From NCBI GenBank assembly GCA_027310725.1, contig DAIDAG010000034.1:1-64000 (forward strand): a stretch of 64,000 bases of DNA. The letters run 5' to 3'. A model generated the notes under the pieces. It was not told the DNA's origin and ran no database searches. It worked only from the letters and a program-made list of their open reading frames with translations. Made by a program: the position numbers and the translations under genes. This stretch comes from Sideroxydans sp. (GTDB taxonomy: Bacteria; Pseudomonadota; Gammaproteobacteria; Burkholderiales; Gallionellaceae). Positions 1 through 9,661 of this stretch are shown here, piece after piece (the first letter of the stretch is position 1; each line of letters opens with the position of its first letter).

Positions 1-258
1 AAGGATCATCAGCGCTTTACCATGGCAACCGATATCAAAGTCTATTTCTGCGATCCACAAAGTCCATGGCAACGTGGCTCGAATGAGAATACCAATCGTT
101 TACTTCGGCAATATTTTCCAAAGGGAACAGACTTGTCGATATACTCTCAATCGAAACTCAATGCAGTAGCTCGTCAGTTAAATGAACGACCACGGAAGAC
201 ATTGGATTTTGAAACACCCGCCGAGAGATTTAACGCATGTGTTGCGTTGATCGGTTGA
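1..258 (+). mobile_element. IS30-family transposase, C-terminal part (truncated by window edge)
   Basis: The frame is open from base 1 and ends at a TGA at 256-258. The 85 visible residues carry the C-terminal half of the DDE integrase core of IS30-type transposases: the stretch [19 protein letters not shown] contains the catalytic glutamate (SNEN), followed by [13 protein letters not shown] and [17 protein letters not shown], a near-invariant family ending. The first two catalytic aspartates lie outside the window, so intactness cannot be judged. No terminal inverted repeat could be recognised in the 170 bp downstream. Confidence 0.9.
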
Positions 259-429
259 GCTGACAATCCATGAGATTCGATTCATGCTGCCCCTTTATTC
301 AACGCTGAAACTCGTAATTGGAGGACACCTCTGAGTGACCGGTTCTGGCCGCACAACAACCTTTATTCATCTTACCAGCGACTGGCCGCTGTCCCACCCT
401 TAAGAGTCATAGTGGCCATTGACAGACAT

Positions 430-864
430 TCACGAAACACGATTTCTTGAATCTGGGGTCGAATAACGCCACAGACCCAACACAAACAAGCTAAGTACCA
501 ATATGGTCAAGTAATGCCAAGCAAAACTCCAGTGGACAAGTTTATCGTTAACTTGGTATTCAAAGCTGAACCCACTTTTCTGAATCTTATTGCCAACAAC
601 AAGTTCGGAATCTCTAAACATATAGCCAGGCAAATTGACCTTATTCAAAGTGCCACCGCCTTGTTCAACCGAGTATTGATAAGCACAACGATTATTCAAG
701 GGTTGCTCACAAACAGATTGAACATCCAAAATACGCATGTCGTAATCAACGCCAAATGCGGAAATAACTCCATCGAAGAAAAAAATGCATCCAATAACAC
801 CGGCTGCTAATAAAGCATTATGTGGTCCGGTTACAAAGAATGGCTTTCTCTTCGCTCTATTCAT
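430..864 (-). CDS. Hypothetical membrane protein with two transmembrane segments
   Basis: 144 residues, not recognised as a known family. A basic N-terminus (MNRAKRKPFF) precedes a hydrophobic segment at about residues 15-37. Then comes a polar domain of about 80 residues with two cysteines (C52 and C59), probably periplasmic and able to form a disulfide. A second hydrophobic segment lies at about 117-134, followed by a basic tail. It sits between the IS30 fragment and nasA and shares the strand of the nitrate operon, but there is no evidence that it belongs to it. The overlapping plus-strand frame at 514-810 has no membrane or domain signature and is less likely. Confidence 0.5.
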   Translation of the reverse strand: MNRAKRKPFFVTGPHNALLAAGVIGCIFFFDGVISAFGVDYDMRILDVQSVCEQPLNNRCAYQYSVEQGGGTLNKVNLPGYMFRDSELVVGNKIQKSGFSFEYQVNDKLVHWSFAWHYLTILVLSLFVLGLWRYSTPDSRNRVS

Positions 865-979
865 GATTTTTTGGAGTCATACCTCAACGTCTGCTCCTGG
901 CCGATAACGGAAGTCTACCCATATCTTTTCAGCACCGCAAAGCAGCCATTCGCGGCGAACTCTCGACCAAACATAAAAG

Positions 980-3841
980 TTAAGCTCGGGCACTATCAAG
1001 TAAGCGCCGAATCTCCGGCACGCATGAGCCGCAGCCCGTGCCTGCTTTGAGGCATGCCCCAACCGCTTCGGTGCTATCCAATTCCCTTGTTCGAATGGCA
1101 TCAAGGATGGTTTTCTCGCCCACGTTGAAACAGGCGCACACGTTGCGCCCTGTATCTGCCGAACCACATGGCGGTCGCGCGGCCAGCAAGCCGGCAACGT
1201 CGCCGGATTCGAGTCGTTGCTTGCCAAACAGGCTGCCCAACCATTCCCGCTCCGGCAGACGCTGATCGGTTGCGATAAAGAATATCGCCTCCAGCTTGCC
1301 ATCCCGCAGACTCGCAGCGCGATAACGCCCCATCGATACATCGCGATATTCCAGCCAGTCTGCGGAAGGGTGGCAGCGAAGCTGCCGGGCACCCACCGGT
1401 GTACTCCTTGCGGGCGCTCCGGAATTCTCCAATGCGGCTCGCGCCCAATCGCGCCAATCGTCCGGCGTGACTTCTCCGGCAATCTCATGCCGCCAGTAAC
1501 TTTCGCCCAGTGCACGAGCACAATAGATGGCATCCATGAAATCCAGCCGGGTGCGGCTCAGCACGAATCCCTGCCAGGCGGGCAAATATGGTTCGATTCG
1601 TACCGGCGTGTGCTTCGATTCCGGCTGGCCCGAGATCGGATCGGTGATCGGTGCGGCCAGTGCATCCACCCGTGCAGATCTCGCGTAGGCATCGTTCCAG
1701 TGCATCGGCACAAATACCGAACCCGGACGCTGATCCTCGCTGACTTGCACCCGTGCCAGCATGGTTCCGTTGCGACTCGTCAGACGCGCCAGTCCGCCGT
1801 GCTGCAGTCGATGGAGGTGTGCATCGGACGCATGCACTTGCACAAAGGGCTCCGCTTCCTGCGCATTCAGGCGCGCCACTTTTCCGGTACGGGTCATGGT
1901 GTGCCACTGATCGCGGATCCGACCGGTGTTCAACACCAGCGGGAAATCCTTATCGGCCGCCACCGCCGGCAGGCGGGGAGCAACTGCGATCATGCGAGCC
2001 TTGCCGCTGGGCGTATAGAAATGTCCGTCATCGAACAAACGCGCGGTACCCTGCGGCGCCTGGCGATTCACCGGCCATTGAACAGGCTGCAGCGCGTCAT
2101 ATTCCACGTCGTCCAGTTCGGCCAGCGCACTGATGTCGAAAGCGCGCCCGCCCGTATTCTCGAAGCCCGACAGACGCGCATGCTCCCGGAATATCTCTGC
2201 CGGCCGGGTGTAGGGGAACGCATCGGCAAAGCCCATGCGCTGTGCGACCTGGGTGATGATCCACCAGTCCGGCCTGGCTTCGCCAGCCATAGCCAGCAAG
2301 GATCGCTGCCGCGAAATTCGCCGCTCCGAGTTGGTCACGGTGCCGTCCTTTTCGCCCCAACCTGCGGCCGGCAGCAGAATGTCGGCACATGCGGTCGTGT
2401 CGGTGTGTTGCACGCAGTCGGATACCACGACCAGCTCGCAGCCCAGCAAAGCCGCGCGCACGCGGTCAGCATCCGGCATGCTGACCACCGGATTGGTGCC
2501 CATGATCCACACCGCCTTGATCTTGCCCGATGCAATGGCCTGGAACATCTCTACCGCTTTCAGCCCTGGCGCTTGGGCCATATTAACGTGAACATCGCGT
2601 TGCGATTCGTTCGCCCCTTCGCCCGCGGGCGGGAGATAACCAGCGACTTGGCCAGCGTTGTTTGCTGGGCTAGTCGAATGGCTAGTAGTTCTATCAGGGT
2701 TGGGGGGAGGGAAACGGGCATGCCCGTTGGGAGCATTCCAGAATCGCGCGACCAGATCGATATCCGCCGCGTTGGAGAAATCCATGTGCGCCGCCAGTTG
2801 ATTGGCCAGCCCCCCCACCTCGCGTCCGCCCATGGCATTGGGTTGACCGGTCACCGAAAATGGCCCCATGCCGGGATGTCCGATCCGCCCCGTAGCAAGG
2901 TGCACGTTGATGATCGCATTGCCTTTGTCCACCCCGCTGGAAGACTGGTTGATGCCCTGCGAGAAGATCGTCACGGTGCGCTCGGTACGCGCGAACAGGC
3001 GGAAGAACTCGCTGACTTCGGCCTCCGGAATACCGCAAACCTGCGCCACCTTGGGAATCGAGCCAGCACCACGTGCCGCTTCGAAAGCAGCGGCAAATCC
3101 CTCCACATGCGCCTCAACGTAAGCCAGGTCGAGCGCGTTCTCGCGGCGGATGAAATTCAGCAGGCCGTTGAACAAATGGGCGTCCGATCCCGGTGCGATC
3201 GCCAGGTGCAGATCGGCGATGTCGCAGGTCGACGTGCGGCGCGGATCGATGACCACCACCCGCATGTCGGGCCGCGCCTTCTTCGCGGTGGCCAGCCGTT
3301 GGTAAAGTACGGGGTGCGCCCAGGCATAGTTCGAACCCGTGATGACGACGAGATCGGCGGTCTCGATGTCCTCATAACAGACCGGCACCACATCGGCGCC
3401 GAAGGCGCGCTTGTGCGCAGCCACCGCCGAGGACATGCACAGGCGCGAGTTGGTGTCGATGTTCGCACTGCCGATGAATCCCTTCATCAGCTTGTTGGCG
3501 ACATAGTAGTCTTCGGTCAGCAGCTGGCCGGATACATAGAACGCCACCGCGTCCGGCCCGTGCTCGGCGATGATCTTTCCGAATCCGTGCGCGACCTGGT
3601 CAAGCGCTTCATCCCAGGAAATGCGCTGTCCGTTGGCCAGCGGATACAGCAATCGCCCATCGTGATCCAGCGTCTCGGCCAGCGCGGCCCCTTTGGAACA
3701 CAGGCGCCCGAAATTGGCCGGATGGAATTTATCGCCAGTAAGCACCGTGCCGGCCGCGGTGACACTCGCTGCGACTCCGCAGCCGACCCCGCAATAGGGA
3801 CAGGTGGTGCGGGTGACATTCGGCGTATTCAGGCTTTGCAT
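980..3841 (-). CDS. nasA: Assimilatory nitrate reductase catalytic subunit
   Basis: Cytoplasmic molybdoenzyme that reduces nitrate to nitrite. 953 residues. The N-terminal [4Fe-4S] ligands C14, C17, C21 and C48 are visible (TCPYCGVGCG...GRLCSKG), followed by the large bis-MGD oxidoreductase domain with the NTNSRLCMSSAV motif that supplies the Mo-ligand cysteine, then a molydopterin dinucleotide-binding domain at roughly 680-790. The C-terminus carries a BFD-like [2Fe-2S] domain (CACFNVGEKTI...GTGCGSCVPEI), as in NasA/NarB proteins that take electrons from a reductase or ferredoxin partner. The start overlaps the end of nirD by 13 bp, so the two are translated as one operon. It is the last gene of nrtABC-nirBD-nasA. 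No separate NasC-type reductase is visible in the window. Confidence 0.96.
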   Translation of the reverse strand: MQSLNTPNVTRTTCPYCGVGCGVAASVTAAGTVLTGDKFHPANFGRLCSKGAALAETLDHDGRLLYPLANGQRISWDEALDQVAHGFGKIIAEHGPDAVAFYVSGQLLTEDYYVANKLMKGFIGSANIDTNSRLCMSSAVAAHKRAFGADVVPVCYEDIETADLVVITGSNYAWAHPVLYQRLATAKKARPDMRVVVIDPRRTSTCDIADLHLAIAPGSDAHLFNGLLNFIRRENALDLAYVEAHVEGFAAAFEAARGAGSIPKVAQVCGIPEAEVSEFFRLFARTERTVTIFSQGINQSSSGVDKGNAIINVHLATGRIGHPGMGPFSVTGQPNAMGGREVGGLANQLAAHMDFSNAADIDLVARFWNAPNGHARFPPPNPDRTTSHSTSPANNAGQVAGYLPPAGEGANESQRDVHVNMAQAPGLKAVEMFQAIASGKIKAVWIMGTNPVVSMPDADRVRAALLGCELVVVSDCVQHTDTTACADILLPAAGWGEKDGTVTNSERRISRQRSLLAMAGEARPDWWIITQVAQRMGFADAFPYTRPAEIFREHARLSGFENTGGRAFDISALAELDDVEYDALQPVQWPVNRQAPQGTARLFDDGHFYTPSGKARMIAVAPRLPAVAADKDFPLVLNTGRIRDQWHTMTRTGKVARLNAQEAEPFVQVHASDAHLHRLQHGGLARLTSRNGTMLARVQVSEDQRPGSVFVPMHWNDAYARSARVDALAAPITDPISGQPESKHTPVRIEPYLPAWQGFVLSRTRLDFMDAIYCARALGESYWRHEIAGEVTPDDWRDWARAALENSGAPARSTPVGARQLRCHPSADWLEYRDVSMGRYRAASLRDGKLEAIFFIATDQRLPEREWLGSLFGKQRLESGDVAGLLAARPPCGSADTGRNVCACFNVGEKTILDAIRTRELDSTEAVGACLKAGTGCGSCVPEIRRLLDSARA

Positions 3842-4155
3842 ACCCCTGCCTCTGCTTCGAGAAACAGCACGTCATGTGCAACCCGCACTTCATAGCGCTG
3901 CGCGCAGCCCACATCGGGTGCGACGGCGGAGCCCGATTCCAGGTCGATCACCCAATTGTGCAAAGGACAGGTGACACGCTTGCCATGCACGATGCCCTGC
4001 GCCAGCGGCCCGCCCTTGTGCGGGCAACGGTTGCCTAGTGCGAACACCTGGTCGTCCACACTGCGAAACAGGGCGATCTCGCCGGACGCGGTATTGATCA
4101 CGCGCGAACCCTGACGGGGTATATCGTCCAGCCTGCCGATTTGTATCCAGTTCAT
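3829..4155 (-). CDS. nirD: Nitrite reductase (NADH) small subunit
   Basis: 108-residue Rieske-fold protein that pairs with NirB in cytoplasmic NADH-dependent nitrite reduction to ammonium. Both halves of a Rieske cluster motif are present (CPHKGG and CPLHNW), so this NirD could still bind [2Fe-2S], unlike the cluster-free NirD of E. coli. I place the start at 4155 (MNWIQIGRL), where AAGGAG lies just upstream; the longer frame to 4296 would run deep into nirB. It begins 10 bp after nirB and overlaps nasA by 13 bp. Confidence 0.94.
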   Translation of the reverse strand: MNWIQIGRLDDIPRQGSRVINTASGEIALFRSVDDQVFALGNRCPHKGGPLAQGIVHGKRVTCPLHNWVIDLESGSAVAPDVGCAQRYEVRVAHDVLFLEAEAGVCKA

Positions 4156-4165
4156 TGCGTTCTCC

Positions 4166-6613
4166 TTATTCGATAGTGGCAAGCGGGGTATATTCCTGAG
4201 CGTCTTTTCCCTCGGCACGTTCTTTCCACGGGTCGTCCTGCGAGTAGCGTTGCGACTCAAGGAAGCGCGCGTACAGTTCGCGCCGCTCCGCCGCATCCTC
4301 GACGACGTGCTGTTTGATATAGGCCAGCCCGACGCGCTCTATCCACGGGGCGGTACGTTCCATGTAGTTGGCTTCCTCGCGATAGAGTTGCATGAACGCG
4401 CCGCAGTACTCCAGCACGTCCGCTTCGGTCTCGACCTTGCACAGGAAGTCGGTGACGCGAACCTTGACGCCGCCGTTCCCGCCCACATGTATCTCGTAGC
4501 CGGAGTCCACGCACACCACGCCAAAATCCTTGATGGTGGCTTCGGCGCAGTTGCGCGGGCAGCCTGAAACGGCGATCTTGAATTTGTGCGGCGTCCAGGA
4601 ACCCCAAGTCATCTTCTCGACCTTGATGCCCAGACCGGTCGAGTCCTGCGTACCGAATCGGCACCAGTCGGAGCCAACGCAGGTCTTTACGGTGCGCAAT
4701 GCCTTGCCATAGGCGTGGCCGGAAACGAATCCGGCCTCGACCAGTTCGCCCCACATCCTGGGCAGGTTCTCTTTGGTGATCCCGTACAGGCCGATGCGCT
4801 GTCCGCCGGTGATGTGGACGGTGGGCACTTCATAGCGTTCGGCGATCTCGGCGATCGAGCGCAACTCGGAAGGCGAAGTGACGCCGCCCCAGATACGCGG
4901 TATCACCGAATAGGTGCCGTCCTTCTGGATGTTGGCGTGGACACGTTCGTTGACGAAGCGCGAATGGCTGTCGTCCTCGTATTCGCCCGGCCATGCGGCC
5001 AGCAGATAGTAGTTCAGCACGGGGCGGCACACATGGCAGCCGTCCGGGGTCTTCCAACTCAATGCCTGCATCAGGTCGCGGATCGTCTTCACGCCGAGCT
5101 CGCGGATCGCCTGTTGCACATCCTGGTGCGCATGTTCGGTGCAGCCGCAGATCGGCTTTTTGCTCGGCTTGGCGGAATAATCGCCGCCCACCGTGTTCGC
5201 CAACAGCGCTTCCACGAGTCCGGTGCAGGAGCCGCACGAGGCGGATGCCTTGGTATGCGCGCGCACCTCTTCCAGCGTGAACAGCTTCTTGTCGACGATG
5301 GCATTGACGATCGCACCCTTGCATACGCCGTTGCATCCGCAGATCTCGGCCGTATCCGGCATGTTTGCGACGCTCGATACACCACCCAAGCCGGAATCCC
5401 CCATATGCACCTGCCCGAACAGGAGATGTTCGCGCAATTCGGACACATCCGTTCCGTCGCGCATCATCTGGAAATACCACGGGCCATCCACGGTATCGCC
5501 GTACATCACCGCGCCGCGCAACTTGTTGTCGCGCAGTACCAGTTTCTTGTACACGCCGCGTGCGGAATCTTGCAGCAGCATCTCTTCGTCCAGTGCGCCG
5601 GAATTGAAGTCTCCGGCAGAGAACAGATCGATGCCCGTCACCTTGAGTTTGGTCGATATCGAAGAGCCTTCGTAGCGCATCCCGCCATAACGGGCCAGAT
5701 GATTTGCGGCAACCTTGGCCTGCTCGAACAAGGGTGCGACCAGTCCGTAGGTTTGTCCGCGATGTTGCACGCACTCGCCCACCGAATAGATCTTCGGATC
5801 GTAAGTCTGCATGGTGTCGCTGACCACGATGCCGCGTTCGCAGTGGATTCCGGCCGACTTGGCCAGCGCGATATTGGGGCGGATGCCGGCCGACATCACG
5901 ACCATGTCGGCCGGGATCTCCTCGCCGTCCTTGAAGCGCAGGCCAGTGACGGCCGTCTTGCCGAGTATGGCCTCGGTCTGCCGCGACAGATAGAACTTCA
6001 GGCCGCGTTTTTCCAATGCGTCCTTCAGCAGGTCACCACCAATCTTGTCCAGCTGGCGCTCCATCGGCCATTCGCACAGGTGCACGACCGAAACATCCAT
6101 GCCGCGCAGCGACAGGCCGTTTGCCGCTTCCAGCCCGAGCAGGCCGCCTCCGATCACGACCGCACGCCTGCCCGCTGCGGCCATGCCCAGCATGCTCTCG
6201 ACATCGACGATGCTGCGGTAGCTCAACACGCCGGGCAGGCCGATGCCGGGAACCGGCAGCATGATCGGGTTGGAGCCCGTTGCAATGAGCAGGCGGTCGT
6301 AGGGCACGGTCAACCCGTCTGCCGTCTCGACTGCACAGCCGATCCGGTCGATCCTAGTCACCGTTTTCCCCGCATGCAGGGTGATATGGTTCTGCTCATA
6401 CCAGCTCCAGTCGTTCAGGATCGTGTCTTGGAACGACATCTCGCCGGACAGCACCGGCGACAACAGGATGCGGTTGTAATTGGGCTGCGGCTCTGCGCCG
6501 AACACCGTGATGTCGAATTCATCCGCGGACATCTTGAGCAATTCCTCGATGGTGCGGATACCTGCCATACCGTTGCCGATCACTACCAGTCTTACCCTGT
6601 TCGTTTTCATCAT
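4166..6613 (-). CDS. nirB: Nitrite reductase (NADH) large subunit
   Basis: 815 residues, full length for the family. In order: an FAD/NAD(P)H-binding pyridine nucleotide-disulfide reductase domain (residues 1 to about 300, VVIGNGMAGIRT and VVIGGGLLGLEAANG nucleotide-binding motifs), a BFD-like [2Fe-2S] domain (about 418-470, CGCNGVCKGAIV...ASCGSCTGLV), a second cysteine-rich BFD-like stretch (about 485-535), then the nitrite/sulfite reductase ferredoxin-like and siroheme-[4Fe-4S] domains with cysteines in KTCVGSDWCRFG and SGCPRNCAEA. It reduces nitrite to ammonium with six electrons from NADH. Two adjacent ATGs (6613, 6610) are possible; GAGAGGAG upstream fits the second slightly better. Preceded by an antiterminator-like leader. 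Confidence 0.96.
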   Translation of the reverse strand: MMKTNRVRLVVIGNGMAGIRTIEELLKMSADEFDITVFGAEPQPNYNRILLSPVLSGEMSFQDTILNDWSWYEQNHITLHAGKTVTRIDRIGCAVETADGLTVPYDRLLIATGSNPIMLPVPGIGLPGVLSYRSIVDVESMLGMAAAGRRAVVIGGGLLGLEAANGLSLRGMDVSVVHLCEWPMERQLDKIGGDLLKDALEKRGLKFYLSRQTEAILGKTAVTGLRFKDGEEIPADMVVMSAGIRPNIALAKSAGIHCERGIVVSDTMQTYDPKIYSVGECVQHRGQTYGLVAPLFEQAKVAANHLARYGGMRYEGSSISTKLKVTGIDLFSAGDFNSGALDEEMLLQDSARGVYKKLVLRDNKLRGAVMYGDTVDGPWYFQMMRDGTDVSELREHLLFGQVHMGDSGLGGVSSVANMPDTAEICGCNGVCKGAIVNAIVDKKLFTLEEVRAHTKASASCGSCTGLVEALLANTVGGDYSAKPSKKPICGCTEHAHQDVQQAIRELGVKTIRDLMQALSWKTPDGCHVCRPVLNYYLLAAWPGEYEDDSHSRFVNERVHANIQKDGTYSVIPRIWGGVTSPSELRSIAEIAERYEVPTVHITGGQRIGLYGITKENLPRMWGELVEAGFVSGHAYGKALRTVKTCVGSDWCRFGTQDSTGLGIKVEKMTWGSWTPHKFKIAVSGCPRNCAEATIKDFGVVCVDSGYEIHVGGNGGVKVRVTDFLCKVETEADVLEYCGAFMQLYREEANYMERTAPWIERVGLAYIKQHVVEDAAERRELYARFLESQRYSQDDPWKERAEGKDAQEYTPLATIE

Positions 6614-6632
6614 CCACTCCTCTCAATAAAAA

Positions 6633-6705
6633 GACGCCGCCCGGCTGCAAGCCGGAACGACGCCTTTGTCGTTGATACTTTCCGGGCTCACAACCCGCCG
6701 TTGGG
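6633..6705 (-). promoter_or_regulatory. Candidate NasT/ANTAR-controlled leader with intrinsic terminator, upstream of nirB
   Basis: Read on the minus strand, the nrtC-nirB gap contains CAACGGCGGGTTGTGAG, then a long stem in which AAAGGCGTC pairs with GGCGTCTTT (two G-U pairs) around an inner CGGCT/AGCCG hairpin, followed by a T tract. That is an intrinsic terminator 20-25 nt before the nirB start. The same sequence order (CAACGGCGG...GGACAAAGGCGTC or close variant) recurs before nrtA. ANTAR proteins of the NasT/NasR type bind paired hairpins in such leaders and prevent termination. Assignment is by position, duplication and the nearby nasT gene; loop contacts were not verified. Confidence 0.65.
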
Positions 6706-6746
6706 TCGCTTCCGTTATTTGTCGCTGCTGCTTTCAGCCGGTGAAG

Positions 6747-7538
6747 TCAGGCCGCTTCCTTCGCCTGCTTCTGATACAGGAACTCCAGCACCGCGCCCCG
6801 CAACTGGTGGTAGCGCGCATCGTTCGCCAATGCCAGGCGATTGCGCGGTTTGGGCAGATCGACTGACAGGATTTCGCCTATGGTCGCCGCCGGGCCGTTG
6901 GTCATCATCACGATGCGGTCGGACAACAACACTGCTTCGTCCACATCGTGCGTGACCATCACCACGGTGCTGTTCGTCTCTTTCACGATCTTCATCAGCT
7001 CATCCTGCAGATGTGCGCGCGTCAACGCATCCAGCGCACCGAACGGTTCGTCCATCAGCAATACTTTGGGTTGCATGGAGAGGGCCCGTGCGATGCCGAC
7101 GCGCTGCTTCATGCCGCCGGAGATCTCGTGCGGATACTTGTGCTCCGCATGGCTCAGGTGCACCAGTGAGAGCGCCGCGCCGGTGCGCTGCCGGAGCTGT
7201 TCCCGGTTTTCCGTGGCGCCGAATACGCGTTCCACCGCGAGCAGGACATTCTCGAAGCAGGTCAGCCACGGCAACAAGGAATGGTTCTGGAACACCACTC
7301 CCCGATCCGGGCCGGGCCCCGCGATCTCGCGATCTGCACAGAGCATGATCCCGTCGGTCGGCATCAGCAATCCGGCGATCAGGTTAAGCAGAGTGGATTT
7401 GCCGCAACCCGAGTGCCCGATCAGCGTGACGAATTCGCCCGGATCGATCTTGAGGTCGATGTCCTTGAGCGCGACGAAAGTGCCCTGTCTGGTCTCAAAC
7501 GACATCTGCACATCTTCTATTTGCACATACTTTTTCAT
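6747..7538 (-). CDS. nrtC: Nitrate/nitrite ABC transporter, ATP-binding protein
   Basis: 263-residue single-domain ABC ATPase. Walker A GHSGCGKST, signature-region ISGGMKQRVGIARAL and Walker B VLLMDEPFGALD are all visible, with the GALDALTR extension typical of the nitrate/sulfonate/taurine (NrtC/SsuB/TauB) group. It lacks the C-terminal NrtA-like regulatory domain fused to cyanobacterial NrtC. I start it at 7538 (MKKYVQIEDV) because the upstream extension to 7661 would overlap nrtB. It energises nitrate uptake with NrtA and NrtB and is followed by the nirB leader. Confidence 0.93.
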   Translation of the reverse strand: MKKYVQIEDVQMSFETRQGTFVALKDIDLKIDPGEFVTLIGHSGCGKSTLLNLIAGLLMPTDGIMLCADREIAGPGPDRGVVFQNHSLLPWLTCFENVLLAVERVFGATENREQLRQRTGAALSLVHLSHAEHKYPHEISGGMKQRVGIARALSMQPKVLLMDEPFGALDALTRAHLQDELMKIVKETNSTVVMVTHDVDEAVLLSDRIVMMTNGPAATIGEILSVDLPKPRNRLALANDARYHQLRGAVLEFLYQKQAKEAA

Positions 7539-7549
7539 GGCGTTCCCGA

Positions 7550-8323
7550 TCAATAACTGAATCGTTTGGCGATCTGGACCAGCATCGTCTCCAGCAGCAG
7601 GCCGACGATGCCGACGACGAATATCGCGATGATGATGTGCTCGACGTTCAGGTTGTTCCATTCATCCCACACCCAGAATCCGATGCCCACCCCGCCGGTC
7701 AGCATTTCCGCCGCAACGATCACCAGCCATGCGGTGCCGATCGCAAGACGTATGCCGGTCAGCATGTAGGGCAAGGTGGCCGGGAACAATATCTTGGTGA
7801 AGACCTTCCACTCCGACAGGTTGAGTACCCGCGCCACGTTCAGGTAATCCTGCGGCAACTGGCGCACCCCCATCGCGGTGTTGACGATCATCGGCCAGAT
7901 GCTGGAGATGAAGATCACCCAGATGGCTGCCGGATTGGCCGCCTTGAATACCAGCAGACCGATGGGCAGCCAGGCCAGCGGAGATACCGGCCTGAGCATG
8001 CTCACGATGGGCGAGGTCATCTTGTCGAGGAAGCCAAAGCGCCCGATCATGAACCCGAGCGGAATGCCGATCAGCGCAGCCAGCCCGAAACCGATGCCGA
8101 CCCGTCCCAGCGAATTGAGGATGTTCCAGCCTATGCCCTGATCGTTCGGCCCTTTCCGATAGAACGGATCGCTGAACAGGCTGACGGCCGAATGCCAGGT
8201 CTTGACCGGCCCCGGCAGCGCTTCGCTGTTGTGCGCCAGCAGTGCCCAGACAAGGATGAACAATCCCATGCCGATGAGGGGCGGAACCATATCCTCGGCC
8301 AGGTATTTGTTGATCTTTATCAT
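7550..8323 (-). CDS. nrtB: Nitrate ABC transporter, permease protein
   Basis: 257-residue inner-membrane permease of the BPD_transp_1 (SsuC/TauC/NrtB) family with about six hydrophobic segments and the EAA-like loop (VARVLNLSEWKVFTKILFPA). The start at 8323 (MIKINKYLAED) overlaps the nrtA stop as ATGA, a sign of translational coupling; the longer open frame up to 8617 lies inside nrtA and is not used. It forms the membrane channel of the nitrate importer. Confidence 0.93.
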   Translation of the reverse strand: MIKINKYLAEDMVPPLIGMGLFILVWALLAHNSEALPGPVKTWHSAVSLFSDPFYRKGPNDQGIGWNILNSLGRVGIGFGLAALIGIPLGFMIGRFGFLDKMTSPIVSMLRPVSPLAWLPIGLLVFKAANPAAIWVIFISSIWPMIVNTAMGVRQLPQDYLNVARVLNLSEWKVFTKILFPATLPYMLTGIRLAIGTAWLVIVAAEMLTGGVGIGFWVWDEWNNLNVEHIIIAIFVVGIVGLLLETMLVQIAKRFSY

Positions 8324-9627
8324 GCTCTCACCTTGAAGCTGGCTGCATATTTTTTCGGGTCCTTGCCGTCCCAGACCGTCCCGTCGATCAGCTTGGACGT
8401 GCGCAATACATCTTTGGGGATAGGCACTTTCACCTGGGATGCCGCCTGTTTGTACAAGTCGATCTGGTTGATCTTTTTGGCGACGCCCAGATAATCCGGA
8501 TCTTCCTTGAGCAGGCCCCAACGCTTGTGCTGGGTGAGGAACCACATGCCGTCGGACAGGTATGGGAAGTTGACCGCACCGTCGTTGTAGAACTTCATGT
8601 AGTTCGGGTCGCTCCATTTCCTGCCCAGACCGTCCTCATATTGGCCTTCCATGCGTTGATTGATGATGTCCACCGGACAGTTGATATACGACTTGTCGGC
8701 GATGATCTCTGCGACGCCACGGCGATTGGCCATGACGTCGATATATTTTGAGGCTTCCAGCATGGCCATGATCATGGCCCGGGCCGTGTTGGGATACATG
8801 TGCGCGAATTCAGCCGTCGTACCCAGGACCTTTTCCGGATGGTCTTTCCAGATATCCTGTGTAGTCGCCGCGGTGAATCCGATCTTGTCTGCGATGGCGC
8901 GATTGTTCCAGGGTTCGCCAACGCAGAATCCGTCCATGTTGCCGACGCGCATGTTGGCAACCATCTGGGGCGGCGGTACGGTGATGTTTTTTACGTCCTT
9001 GAGCGGATCGATACCGTAACTGGCCAACCAGTAATACAGCCACATCGCGTGCGTGCCCGTGGGAAAGGTCTGCGCAAAGGTGTAGTCGCGCTTGTCCGTT
9101 TCGATGAGCTTCTTCAGTTTGTCTCCGGTGGTCGCACCTTTATCTTTAAGCTGGTCGGAAAGCGTGATGCCCTGGCCGTTGTTATTGATGCTCATCAAGA
9201 CCGCCATATCTTTCTTGGGACCGCCTATGCCGAGGTGTACACCATAAACCAGGCCGTAAAGCACGTGTGCCGCGTGCAGCTCACCGTTAACCACCTTGTC
9301 GCGAACGGACGCCCAGGATGCTTCCTTGGATGGGATGATCTTGATGCCATACTTTTCGTCGAATTTCATTGTGGAAGCGATCACGACAGAGGCACAATCG
9401 GTCAAGGGGATGAAACCGATCTTGACCTCCTTGAGTTCGGGCGCGTCTGATCCGCCGGCCCAAGCGACCGCACGAGTCCCCATCGGTACCATCGACATGA
9501 TTCCCGCCGCGCCCAGAATTGCCCCTGTCTGTTTCATGAAGTCCCTCCGACCGTTTTGTTCAGGAGATTGCGTCTTTGCTGCTACCGTTGTTTCGCTGTT
9601 CGTCGTTTCTTCGGTTGGCTTATTCAT
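8320..9627 (-). CDS. nrtA: Nitrate ABC transporter, substrate-binding protein (Tat-exported)
   Basis: 435 residues, NrtA/CmpA family periplasmic nitrate-binding protein. After a polar N-terminus of about 35 residues there is a twin-arginine motif (GRRDFMKQTGAILGAAG) typical of Tat export, then the two-lobed binding domain (EVKIGFIPLTDCASVVIAS, MWLYYWLASYGIDP, FCVGEPWNNRAI). The start at 9627 is preceded by AGGAG eight bases upstream; the extension to 9792 would run through the leader and the promoter. It is the first structural gene after the sigma-54 promoter and leader, and the only NrtA/NasS-type protein in the window. Confidence 0.93.
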   Translation of the reverse strand: MNKPTEETTNSETTVAAKTQSPEQNGRRDFMKQTGAILGAAGIMSMVPMGTRAVAWAGGSDAPELKEVKIGFIPLTDCASVVIASTMKFDEKYGIKIIPSKEASWASVRDKVVNGELHAAHVLYGLVYGVHLGIGGPKKDMAVLMSINNNGQGITLSDQLKDKGATTGDKLKKLIETDKRDYTFAQTFPTGTHAMWLYYWLASYGIDPLKDVKNITVPPPQMVANMRVGNMDGFCVGEPWNNRAIADKIGFTAATTQDIWKDHPEKVLGTTAEFAHMYPNTARAMIMAMLEASKYIDVMANRRGVAEIIADKSYINCPVDIINQRMEGQYEDGLGRKWSDPNYMKFYNDGAVNFPYLSDGMWFLTQHKRWGLLKEDPDYLGVAKKINQIDLYKQAASQVKVPIPKDVLRTSKLIDGTVWDGKDPKKYAASFKVRA

Positions 9628-9661
9628 CTTCCAATCTCCTGTAAGGGAATTTCGTGGCTCG

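Noticed and set aside
1217-3895. 892-codon open frame opposite nasA
   Set aside because: Antisense shadow of a GC-rich gene; low-complexity, Arg/His-rich product with no domain, while the opposite frame is a textbook NasA.
4586-6955. 789-codon open frame opposite nirB
   Set aside because: Same reason: mirrors nirB codons and crosses the nirB leader; no family features.
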